Assembly: GCA_038502055.1 (NCBI GenBank)
Contig: JAXRKN010000033.1
Span: 1,860,001 to 1,924,000, forward strand
Length of the DNA: 64,000 nucleotides
Direction of reading: 5' to 3'
Source of the DNA: Tanytarsus gracilentus
Taxonomy: Eukaryota; Arthropoda; Insecta; Diptera; Chironomidae
In this document: piece after piece, positions 25,774-37,500 of the stretch
Layout: every line of letters begins with the position of its first letter
Numbering within the stretch: the stretch's first letter is position 1
Position numbers and translations under genes: made by a program
The notes under the pieces: generated by a model
What the model saw: only the letters and a program-made list of their open reading frames with translations
Database searches by the model: none
Told to the model about the DNA's origin: nothing

Positions 25774-26138
25774 GATGGTGCTTTTTCTTACTTTTCACAC
25801 ACTAAAATGACTTTTTATGCTTTCTATTTTTTTCGAGACTTATGTTATCAGCCCACGCGACGTCACAAATTCACAAAATTTTCTTCTTCTATGCTCATTC
25901 AAATAAAAAGTCTGTACATTATCATAAAATCATATATGCACTTTCTATATCACACACTAGATCTGATTTTTATTGCGACACTTTAGAGATTCTCTAAGCT
26001 GATGCTTGAATTTTTAATAATATTTCTTTTAGGTAGGCAGATGACGATGCAATAAAATCCACAAATTTCGTGTCAACTCCTTTTTCGGATGGAAACTGAA
26101 AATATAAATTGTTAGAAATATTTATTAGTTTTGTGATA

Positions 26139-26207
26139 CACTGAAGGAAATTTAATAATAAAGTTGATTTAAATAATTAAAAATTTAAAAAATAATTTCT
26201 CTGCGTG
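26139..26207. mobile_element. short MITE-like element (69 bp)
   Basis: Starts CACTGAAGGAAATTTA and ends TAATTTCTCTGCGTG, whose reverse complement is CACGCAGAGAAATTA. The imperfect inverted ends resemble those of the element at 20908-21065. The interior is A/T only. It is too short and too A/T-rich to be sure. Confidence 0.3.
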
Positions 26208-28083
26208 TAAAATTCATGTGCGAGACTTTTATGGCATTTGCGACTCTCGAAGAATCTAGGTAGTGTGACTTTCGCATTTCAATCATTTATCAGACCAAGA
26301 TCGACATTATAATCTCTATGCGCCAAGCATACATAAGAGCATCCACATACACACATAATATTACTTTTTTTTGGCAGACATTCAAATTTTTCATCAGATC
26401 TTATTGCGGTTTCCCACAATAATTTTCATCGAGAGCGAGGCAATGCGAAAAGGGCAAAATGGAAGCATTACTCATGTCTGTCTGCACTCACTGCAGTTCA
26501 CAATAGGTGAAATATTCTCAAGTGGCAACATCACTAATAAATCACGTCACGGTTGATGTTTAAATTATAAAACAAAATTTTCGTGCTCTAAACGCCATCA
26601 ATAAATTTTCCGCGAATAAATAAAGAATTTACAAATTTAGACAATAAAATTGGATTAAATGAGATCATGAGAAGGGGTGGAGGACGATGATATTTATCAA
26701 GTTAATTGAGTGATTTTTTAACATCAAAAATTTGTCAATCAATTTTCCTTAATATTTTTTTCAAAAAAATAACTCAAGTTCGAATCTTAAAATTTTCCAT
26801 TGATTCATTTTCCCCAAACAATTTCACCAAAATTTTATTTTCACTCTCGCCAATTTTTTTAATCAATCGATCGCAATCACACATGTCATTGTTTTCATCA
26901 TGCTCCCGCTATAAAGCACATCCACCGATTAGTTCCACGCAATTTATTATTCAATTTTTGCTTGTGCTCATCGTAAAAAAATAATAAAACGAATCCATAT
27001 TTAATAAATTATTCACTTTTTGAAAAGAAATTTTTCATAACAAAAAAAATTGCACAAACATCGTTAGACCATAATGAGAAATGTATGAGAAGAAATCAGT
27101 GCGGAAAAATTCATGTTTTGAGTTTTATCTTTCGAGAGAAATTGAGATCTTAAATCAGTGATCGATGATCGGTTTAATCAGCATTTTTTGTTACCTGGAT
27201 TTGAAATTTAAGGGGCTGGCTTTGATTTTAATAAAATCATTTACTGTCGCCAGAAATTAAAATGTTCTATAAATTTTTTCAGAAAATTATAATTTTGATT
27301 GTTAAATAACTTTTTTAAAGTTGTTTTAAAAAATCTTCATCAACTCTGATGTGGTTGCTCTCTCTTGCGCGCTTTTAACGAAAGAGTAGTTCTATCTACC
27401 GTTATTGTGTACCTACTGCACTCTCTTTTCTCCGGCTATCCTAGCTATTTGCTCAATGCAGCAAAAAAAAGAAGGCAATTGCATTGTTCACGAACATTGT
27501 CTGATGTATATTGAATGCACTCGAAGATATTCATCATCGTCGTCATTGTCGTTATGCACGTCGATTCATGTCCAGGAGCAATTTCTAATATGAAATACTA
27601 TTATGATATCACAGAAAAAAGGCACAGTTCAAAGGTGCCTTCGTGAGTCATGTCTCGGTGTCTGATCTAGACCGTTTAGACACACAAATTTGAAACAAAT
27701 ATTTATGAGCATCATGATCGGCCGCTTTATTTATTCGTTTTCGATCAGAAGAAAAAATTTATACGGAAGAAAAGTTTTTTAATTTCAATTCAAATCAGTA
27801 AATAATTTTTTTGATGCGATGAAATATGATGCTGATGTGAGTATGTATAAACAGACTATGAACAAGAAGAGAAATGTAGTTGAGAAGTTCATTGACGTGT
27901 AATCGCGAGATTTTTTTTGGGGTATTTTAGAAATTCTGATGTGCAATTTTTAGGGAAATATTGAATAAAGCTGAGTAAAGGGTTTTGGAAGTAATTAAGT
28001 AAGTTTAAAAAAGTCAAAAAAAAACCAAACAAGTTAACAAAAAAAAGTTAATAAAAAAACCACTTAATTTTTTAATAATTCTT

Positions 28084-28095
28084 AGGATTCGAACC
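28084..28095 (-). repeat. dispersed 12-mer AGGATTCGAACC, copy 4
   Basis: Exact copy of the 12-mer upstream of mim. It is followed on the plus strand by A/T-rich sequence with AATTTCTTAACTTTGA, loosely like copy 2. Confidence 0.5.
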
Positions 28096-29099
28096 CAAAT
28101 TTCTGATTCATCTCAAAATTATTTATTTTAATTTCTTAACTTTGATATTCAAAAAATCTTTTTATAACTCAAACCAGAAGAAAATTGGAGATAATTTTTT
28201 AATTAATCAATTAAAAAAATCAATCTTTTTTCAAGATAGTTTCTTGAAATAATCCTTATAAACAGTCTTCCTCTCAACCACACGCACATTTTCCTCTCAC
28301 ACAAATTAAATTCGCATTGTTGCCAAATTTTCTTCTTACACCAACTACCGCTAGCGAGCGAATGTTTGCCATTGAAAAAATATATAAACAGGATAAAAAA
28401 AGGGATGGCATTATGGTGGTGGTTGCGTAAATAAATTACAGGATTTAGTTCTGTTTTTTAGATGCAATTTTATCGATCGTTCATTTACACATGAAAGCAT
28501 TTCTTATCTCTCTCACGCATTGACTTGCGTCCCTTATCAAGAGTATCTTATAACAAATTATAGACACTAAAGTCACAGAAAAATTATTGTGCGTCGTATG
28601 CGTTTCATTGTTTGGAGGGATAAAGAGTGCAGGGGTGAGTGAGAGAGAAAATCAATTTTTAGCACCAACAAACAGCCATTTTTCAGATGTGTCTCACTCG
28701 AAGCGACTTTCAATAATAAAATTCTTCATTCATTCAAAAATGCGCGAAATTTCACTGAGCTACACTAAACTGCTTATGTTTTTACACACTTCGTTCTTTT
28801 ATTTATAGAAAAAAAAATATTAAAGGAAGCTCTTCTTACTTTCTCACGAATTTTTCCTCTCCTTCCCAAAAAAAAACAATTTTTTTGTCTATTGTGATTT
28901 CTTTGAGCTAACACACTCGACCGCAAATTTTCACACGGTTTAAAATTTTTATCCTTTCCGATTTTTATTTTATTTTTTAATTTTTTTCACACACCAAATT
29001 AAGCCATTAATAAAATAAAGAAATTAATCTTTTTTTGATGCTCATGAAAACTCAAAAAATTCACACTCCATCAGTACACATTCGTTCAAAACGAATACT

Positions 29100-29135
29100 C
29101 AAGTTCGTCTAACTGAGCGGTAGCGATAGAGCGAA
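29100..29135 (-). promoter_or_regulatory. possible core promoter (Inr) for mim
   Basis: The minus strand contains CGCTCAGTTAGACGAAC. TCAGTT matches the arthropod initiator consensus TCAKTY. It lies 3.3 kb upstream of the mim ATG in a local patch of higher G+C. This is a guess from a short motif; a 5'-end read would be needed to support it. Confidence 0.2.
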
Positions 29136-29468
29136 AAAAAATGTTTTGTGGAGTAAAACGTTGATGAAACACTGAAACAATGAAGGGGTCGCGGGATGGT
29201 AAAAGTTTTAATTCGCTTGTGAAGAATTTTGACATAAATTCAAAGAGATTTTGATTGATTTAATTACTTTAATATTTGAAATAAATTTTTATATAAATTT
29301 GCACATTTCTGTTCATTTTTATCAAATTTTTAAGTCATAAATCGCTAAAACTCTAAATACGACTTCAGTGTCTCTTCACCAACACACTCAAAATTTCAAT
29401 GTTTCAACATAATTTTCCAATGTTGCAATCATCAATATTCGAGTCAAAATAAAATATTTAAATTCATC

Positions 29469-30116
29469 ATGTCCCTGCCAAAGTATCAACTTTTAAGCAA
29501 TGTCCATTTGAGCTTAAAATCACCACGTGATGGAAAATCATTTCTTACACATGAAAACTACAATTATTATCACTATTGCTGCGATCAGACATCTGATGCT
29601 GGCTACGGATGTGGCTACAGAACAATTCAAAGCATTTGCTCGATGATGAAAGAAAAGCTCGCTAAAAATCACGTCGAAATTCCATCAATAAAAAATATTC
29701 AGCAAATCCTTGTCAAAATTGGCGATAAACAAAATAAAATCATCGATTCGAGGGAGTGGATAGGCACAATAGAAGGTTCCTACATTTTTGATGAGTTATT
29801 CAACATTCCATCATATCTCATTCATGTCCCGAGCGGTGAAAAAATTTCATCAAAAAAGAAGGAAATTGTCGATTATTTTACAAGTCAAGGTGGATTGATT
29901 TTCATGGGCGGTGATTGCGATGCTGGTGCCAAAATGATTGCCGGAGTTCACTTATCGAACGATGATGAAATGTCATTGCTGATAGTCGATCCACATTACC
30001 AAGGAACGCCGAAGGACGCGAGTGTACTTATTGAATTAGGTTATGTTCGATGGCATCACGAGAGTGAATTTATGGAAGACTCTTTCTATAATTTATGCAT
30101 GCCAAAAATTAAATAA
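29469..30116 (+). CDS. Ufsp1: Ufm1-specific protease 1 (UFSP1), single exon
   Basis: 215 residues, a peptidase C78 family cysteine protease. Family knowledge: UFSP1/2 mature the UFM1 precursor and remove UFM1 from substrates in the ER-linked ufmylation pathway. The catalytic Cys is C48 in DAGYGCGYRTIQ. D174 and H176 lie in VDPHYQG, the Asp-Pro-His catalytic box. Spacing agrees with mouse UFSP1 (C53, D175, H177; recalled). The length fits UFSP1 rather than UFSP2, which has a long N-terminal domain. The usual GWGCAYR box reads GYGCGYR here, with the Cys kept. The whole reading frame is one exon, which fits a compact gene. It lies head to head with mim and tail to tail with ORP9. AATAAA overlaps the stop codon (30112-30117), and another AATAAA occurs about 100 bp downstream. 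Confidence 0.93.
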   Translation: MSLPKYQLLSNVHLSLKSPRDGKSFLTHENYNYYHYCCDQTSDAGYGCGYRTIQSICSMMKEKLAKNHVEIPSIKNIQQILVKIGDKQNKIIDSREWIGTIEGSYIFDELFNIPSYLIHVPSGEKISSKKKEIVDYFTSQGGLIFMGGDCDAGAKMIAGVHLSNDDEMSLLIVDPHYQGTPKDASVLIELGYVRWHHESEFMEDSFYNLCMPKIK

Positions 30117-31510
30117 ATTCTTTTTATTATCATTTTATTTAACTTTATTTCTTTTTTTGTTGTTATAGATTGATTTTCTTCAATTTTTCGTAACTCATTA
30201 ATGCGAATTAGAATTTACAATAAAAGTTTCTTCAACAGTTTTGTTTCTTTTACAAAATAATTAATTTTCTTAATAAAGTTTTGTTCACCATAATTTTTTA
30301 GGGAAGGGAGAGGCATTATTGTGCAAAAATTTCAAAGGTAATTGTTGGGGCTTTCGATAATAATAAATATAGGTCGCAAAAAGGGGATGCAATCATGATT
30401 TAATTGTCATCATAATATTTTAGAGGATAAAAATGCGCGTGTAAGTGTGTGCTTGGTCAAAAAATGGGATTAATTTCTCAATATATTGCGTTGCATTTAG
30501 ATTAATTCTTTGATATGCATAACTTTTTTTTTCTTCATAGTAACAAGAGTCTCTAATAGAACTTTCTCGTGTTGCAACTTGCAAGGAAATATGCTTAAAA
30601 TTTTAATAATATTCTTTCATGGAATGGAGCAGCAAGAAGAAGAGATAAACTTGATGAAAATTGTTGATTGGAAAATTTTAATCATTTTCGCTTTTAGAGA
30701 TTTGTCACGAAAATTTTCAAATTTGCTAAATGGTAATTGTGAAATTTGTCGATTGATTTGACTCTTTTTGGAGCTGCCAGAAATTTTGCCAGAACTTTCC
30801 TTTATCATTTCTAAATATTGCAAAATTTTCAAATCAAAGACAAATCCCTTGTGACTTTTTGACGCTTAACAACATGGTGATCTCATAAATTTTCTAAAGG
30901 TTAAATTAATTTTTCGTACATCTAAAGGAAGAATTCGAGTTTATATTCTTAAATTTATCCTGCGATGCGGAGGGAATTTCTGTTAAGTATTTTTCAGCTG
31001 TCAAAAAGCTTTCTTTTGGCAATTTTCAGTGTGAACGTAAAAACTTTTTTGACAGTTTTCGTAGGCTGAAGAAATTCGCGTCTCGCTTTTTAGTTGGTGT
31101 ATATACTTATGTATCAAAAAGAAGGTTATACAGAGCAGTAGGGAAAATTTAAGTGTTTTACTGATAAATAACAAATGTTATGAAATATTCCTAAATTCTG
31201 TTCGTGAATGTGTTTTAAAGCGTTAAGCTAGACTTTATATATATGCAATTATAAATTCTTTTGTTAAAACTTATTTATAAAAATTTTCATCATTTCAAAG
31301 AACTCAAAGAATGGCATTATTCTTTTGTCATATTTCGTCTGTATTTTTAGTGAGTTGGTGCAAAAAAAAATTTTAATTAACATAATTCAAATTCATATAC
31401 ATAACTCGTCTTCATTAATAAAAGATTAGAAAATTTTCCTTCTTCACATTTTCAAATACTTCACGGGTGTGACACAGTGACGCATCGCTTCCTGGCATGC
31501 CTTAATTGCA
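30117..31510. other. intergenic, between UFSP1 and ORP9 3' ends
   Basis: A 1.4-kb A/T-rich stretch between two convergent genes. It should include both 3' UTRs. Overlapping open frames on both strands at 30510-30832 are of A/T-rich random composition. No RNA gene or element was recognised. Confidence 0.7.
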
Positions 31511-34500
31511 CTATCTCTGTTCCAATGTCAGTCTATTTGAGAGAGGATTCGAATAAATCCAATTATCGCCTACGCTCTTAAAGTACTAAAATAAAAAGGA
31601 GAAAAATTTTAATTACTGAAAATCCAGATTTGAAAATTGTTTTCAAGTGCAGTCAAGGGTTGTAAAGAGATGAGGATGTAAGGCAGAGATTTATGGCATG
31701 TTCTTACAATTATTTGAGTATATAAATATCTCTCTAGATGACCATTACGTGAAAGGCCAAATGTGCAGTTGTAATTTTTAGCTTTAAATGAATTTTTCAA
31801 AAAGAGAGTTCAAATTTTTAAAATTACATCATTAATCTAACGGCCCTGTTAAATACCATAAAAATCCTTCCGCTCACTCTTTCTCTTTTTTTCATAAAAG
31901 TCCTTTTCACACGCATGAGAGCTCAAAACTCACTAAATTATTGAACGCTGTATTCTCATCCTTTCTAATTTTAGCTTCGTCTCTCTGCTTCTGCTCGACT
32001 CTGAATTTCGCTGATGTCGCTGCATCAATATCATTTGATCTAAAAAAGAGGGAAATTGAATCAATTTAACTCAATAATGAAAAGTTTTTCTCACTTCAAT
32101 CCTGCCGTCACTTCCTTCCAAATCCTCCGACTCTCATTCTCGTCTTGCTCAACCACCGAGCGGACTTGCTTCTTAAAAATCGGTATTCGATTGACATCAA
32201 CAAAAACTTCTGGCTTGGCTTTGCTTCCGTCGTTAAATTTCGCTTCCATGAGTCCACTCCACTCACCATAAATTGAGAGAAAAGATTTCTTTTCATTTGG
32301 TGAATAAATTTCACCCTGGATCCTATTGCGTTTGCCTCCATAGAATGGCTTCGTGAGAAAATCTATTTCAGCATGATAGCCAGTTTTGGGACATTTTATT
32401 GTCACTTGACCTCCCAGTTCTGTGGCATAAAAAGAGATTTTTAATGACGCTCAACTTACCACTCGTAATTTCTCATACCAATCCATGGAACGCTAAGAAT
32501 ACTTCTGCCATATCCATTGGGAAATGTGACAATGTACTCTTCATTATGATCACATAAAGTCACGATACCCTGACCGATGTTATGGACGCCAATCGATAGG
32601 CCTAGAAACTTTGATTTTGTCCATACGTGAGCAGAAAAACTAATTTTCTTGCTGTAGTGTTCAGCGTAAAAGGCAGATACTAGAATTGTATTTATTTATG
32701 AGCATTATCAGTTCGATCAAATGAATAATGTTGTGGAATTACTTGGAGGATGATGAGAGACTTGTTCGGACACGAATGTGAGTTGATCAGATTTGCACCA
32801 TGGCACCGGTCCTTCTTTAATTATTTTCACTTTAGAGTCATCATTAATTTCTATGGAAAGAAGCAAGAGAATATAAAGTTAGTTGAGCTCAAAATTGCAT
32901 ACACGACATACAAACCATATTCAGGAATGTTCCAATGACATCGAAATATCTCCCCGATGATTGGATTATAAGGTTTCTTAGCAACCGTACTTTTTCTGCC
33001 AGCATGATAAGCCGACAAATACCACCGTACGACTTGTATCATCCTCTCACGCGGCTCCTTAAGCTCGGCAATTTTTATGAACAGATCCGGATGAGCGAAA
33101 TAATCAGCATACATTTCTAGCAGTGAACGTCGCTCGAGAATGAATGTCGGTAGCACGACCTTTGTCAAATCCATGCCGATTTTCACTTGCGATAAGAGAT
33201 GTGTGATCACCGAACCGTGTGATTCCATCGATAAGTCACTGTCAGATTCATCTTCATAAATTGCTGGTTGGCGATGATGTTGCAGAAAAGGAAAGAAACA
33301 ATATAATATTAAAAAGAGTCCTTAAATGATGCGTGACGAGGAGCGAAATCAATTTCACCACGCATACTCATAATTTATTCATTTACCATCGTAATCCAAA
33401 GATCCATCGTTTCTTAATGGAAGTGATTTGGAATTTCTCTTGCGATGCCCGCCATCCTTCATCGACGCCTCGACGCTATCTTGCTTCTTTAACGATGTGG
33501 GCGTGCTAGCATTTGTGCTTAAGTTATCGTCCGCCGAAACAAACGGCTCATCTGATAGCCTCGAATGTTCTGCGACCGCTCGATTATTGCTGCAAAAAAA
33601 AAGTTAGAGTTAGGTTCAATTAAATAAAGTCATCTAAGCTGACAATTTAAACAATCTCGAATGACACATTTTCTTTAACATATCGACAGGAACATTTAAA
33701 CAGGATGTTATTTTTTGGAAAGAGAACAATAAATTTTGATTTTTTACTTGAAATTTTAAGATGACTAGATTGTAAAATTTGAAAAACAGCCAAAAGATTA
33801 AGAAAGTCACAACAGTCAATAGAAATTTTAATCTACATCGCCTTTTCAAAAGTGTTTTTCATCGTTAATAATTCATCAGTCTGAACCACTGTAATTTACA
33901 TTCGTCCTTATATTTTATTCATCAGTAAACTCATAGCTATCACAAGTCAATGGATATCAAAGTTTTAAATAGAGGATTTTCCATCTAAACTTTAATAATT
34001 AATTTAAACGCAACAATTTATCTTCATTAACTCTAATATCATTGGAAGTCATTAATCATAAAATACATGGTGTTGGTTTTATTTAACTTTCGACCAGGAT
34101 AAGAAAGGGTCAAAAATACTCTTTAAAAAAAAGCTTTTAGGTGGATGAATTATCGACTTTTATAATTTATAATCGAACTTAAAGTTGAAAGATTAAAGCT
34201 TTCATGGAAATGTGAGTGAAAATTCAAGATGATCACAGAAGAGAAAATACTCTGGGTTGTGAAGCAAAATCATGTCGCCCAAGGACATCACGCTGGTATA
34301 CATTTTTTCACATGACGACCAACAACCGCTCATTTCTCTCTAACTGTTTTTTTTTGCGGCGTCGAGGTTTTTTTCACTTAATTATGAGAGCGTGCGAGAA
34401 AATTGTGATCAACGTTAAGGACCGATAACATTAAAAATATGATGGAAATTACTTTGAGCTTTTTTAAGAGAAATCTTTAGTTTTTTTGCTATCATGAAAG

Positions 34501-37500
34501 TTTTTAATGCTTCAAGGCGTTTAGCAATAAAAGTTTCACTCACTATATAGTAGTAAAAAAATATGTGTACACAATAGAATCGATAAAATATCCTTTCTGC
34601 TGCCTCCCCGTACACACATTATATTCACATCCATTATGTGAAACACAAAAACGACATTAAGGAACGAAATCGTCTATAGATTTTATCAAGAAGCTATTTA
34701 TGTGATTCTAATAAGAGGAAATTCTCTTTGTTGCTCTGCAGACACATGACGTTAAACTAAAATGCATTAAATAGAACGAGAAAAATTCTGCAGAACTTGT
34801 CCGTCAACTGAGTTGTGGGGTGAGTTTGTTAGGTTCGTAAAAATTGTTAATTTTTAAAAAATTCTAACTGTCTAAATTCCCTCGTTTATTCGCTAAAAAA
34901 TTATCCTCCGTTTAAAAGCTCTCAACATGGTTAACACCACTCAAAAGCACCCGGCACGGACACATTTTTTATGATCTCTCATTCTTAATCCTTTAGCAAA
35001 CAAACATCATAGAAAAAAGGGGAAATTTATGTCGCCATTCAATTTTCAAGTGTCATGCCAAGAATGAAATTTTTCTTTTATAAAAAAGAAAATTTGCGGA
35101 AAGGTATTTTTTTATTATTCGGCATTGCATAAAAAACTTTTTCCTCATTTTTTTATACTATTGATTAATTTTTCGGTCTCTCCCCGTTTTTTTCTGCATA
35201 TTGTGTGTACTTGCAAAGAAACAAACTAAAAAATGAAAATTTTATTGTACTGCAAATTTACAATCATGCATGCATGTTGACAAAAAAAATAAGTGAAACA
35301 ATTTTATTTTTCTGACTCAACTGCGGAGAAAAGTGAAAAACCCAAATAGTGTCATGTGAGCAGCACATATCCACAGTGACAATCAATAAAACCTTAGAAA
35401 TTTGTACTAGCAACATGTTCCAAGAGCTGAGTAGAATGAGACTTTTATCGATCTCTCGGAAAACGACAGTTTTTACTATCTTGTATCACAACCTCATTTC
35501 CCCTTATATCCTCACCTAAAATCTGCTAAATTTGCTGAACTTCTTCGTCTGCTGACGACTCTCTCAAACAACTTAAACATCTTCAAATGATACTTTTTAC
35601 ACTTTACACAGCTACTTAAAAATTAATTTTCACTCATCGTCATGCTCTTTATGATTTTATAGCTTTTTTATAGTCTCTTCCCACTTTCCAATCTCGGTTT
35701 ATGCAAATGAACTCAATTGAGATTTTTATGGTTGTTTCATTTCCTCGAAAAAATACACTAAAATTTATTTTACTTCATACCGAAATTCAAATTTATTTTC
35801 AAGACGATGTTAAACTTTCAAGCGCTCGAGAAAAACTGAAAGCTGTTTAAAGAAAATCCTTTTTATTGTTTAATGTTGCAATGTTGAGGAGCAAACAAGA
35901 AAACAATGCTTTCTAGGAATTCCATGAGGGAAAAGCCACAAAAAATTTGAAGCGGTAAGAAGAGAGTTTTGAGTGGATGAAAATGCCGCAATTTAATTTT
36001 TCTATTTACGTTCTACCACGACAATTTCCTCAACATCGAAACATTCAACACTATCCCAACGATGAGTTTCAATGTTTTAGTTAATGTTGACCTGCATTTG
36101 CTTTATTGTTTAAACGATTGAAAACAAGCTCATGCCAATGCTGTATATTGCACTTTTTTCAATGACGTCATACGAAGAAAATTGAAGCGCGTACATGAAA
36201 AATATTTGAGTCGTCTAACGAATGCTCGTGACACCGTATAAATTTCATTTTCATGGTTTATACCGTGCCTTATTTCGACTTTTCTTTATTCGCGAAACTC
36301 TCGAGCGAGTCTTTAAAATCTGAATGACACCGAGAACAGTGTCTCGTGCCTAAATTGAATTAATAAGCGCTTCTTCACGAGTTCATGTTAAACGTTATGT
36401 GAGCACACAGATAATTGCTTTTCCTCACAGTATGCGAACAATTATTTTTGCGGATATGAGCAGGAGTTGGACATTTAGGAATTTATATTTTTAAAAATCA
36501 AAATTGAATATTAAAAATTTACTTGAAGTAAAATGAATAATTTCTAACAAGGTTTTAGTCAAAAGTTCTCGCCCCTATGATTCATTCTCTCGACGAGAAT
36601 ATCATAATAATTACGTGCCAGATAGAAATTTAAGTAAAAGTTATGAGAAATATGATACAGACAATGGTGGTTAGGGGTTAACGTGGAAGCAAGAAGAGTT
36701 TACAATCTGGTGTGTGTGAGTACCGAAATAACGTAGAAGACACGTGTCCAATTGAAATTCTATCCATGAACTGTCAGTACCGGATCATTATGCAGTCATA
36801 TTTTATGAGTTGAAAATTAAATAAGGAGCAGGAGGAATTAAATAAACATCGCCACGAATATTTTATCGATATGTCGACTAAAGTCATGAGCCGGAAGAAA
36901 TATCCGCATGAAAATCGAATATTATTTATAGATTTTCAATACTCACCTTGTCGGTGTTGTCACTTGACTGGAAAACGGATCATCATTGGCATCATAGAAG
37001 TCATCTTCGCCCTCGGAGCTCGAGTATGATGTCTCTGGCACTTGCTGTTGCACTGAAATTTTTAACATAATTTGTTCCTCGTTAAATTTATTCACTCAAT
37101 CACTCGGCTTATATATAGAGCCAACATATATAAATATATATATGACATTTATTAGTGCAGTGTCAACAGATTTTTTCTTTTTTTATCCATCATCAAAAAC
37201 TATTATGGGTTGTGCAAATTTGAGAATATGAAAACAAACGCGAAATTGAGAATAATACAAATGCTAAAACTCGAGTTGTGACTGATATTTTAGAGAAGCG
37301 ATGAGAAACTAACGATATACGAACTAGAGAAGTGAGTGTGAAACTGAAAAAAGTATGAGTAAATGTCGAATGACTTTTTTTTCGTTTAAACGAACGTGAG
37401 CATAAAAACCGGGTCGGGGATATCTAGTCATTATTTTTATGTCTTTATGTCTTTATAGTCACAAAACTAACTAATCAGACCCATATTCATTTATGACACA

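Larger units (their letters stand above)
25774..29468. other. region between mim ATG and UFSP1
   Basis: This 3.7-kb A/T-rich stretch should hold the promoter and any non-coding first exon of mim (minus strand) and the short UFSP1 promoter (plus strand). It also holds a MITE-like 69-mer (26139-26207) and one AGGATTCGAACC site (28084). A minus-strand segment at 25994-26095 follows a good acceptor (TATTTTCAG) and is open for 33 codons, but its peptide is unrecognised. The frames at 26371, 26706, 27405 and 28587 have no family resemblance. Confidence 0.6.
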
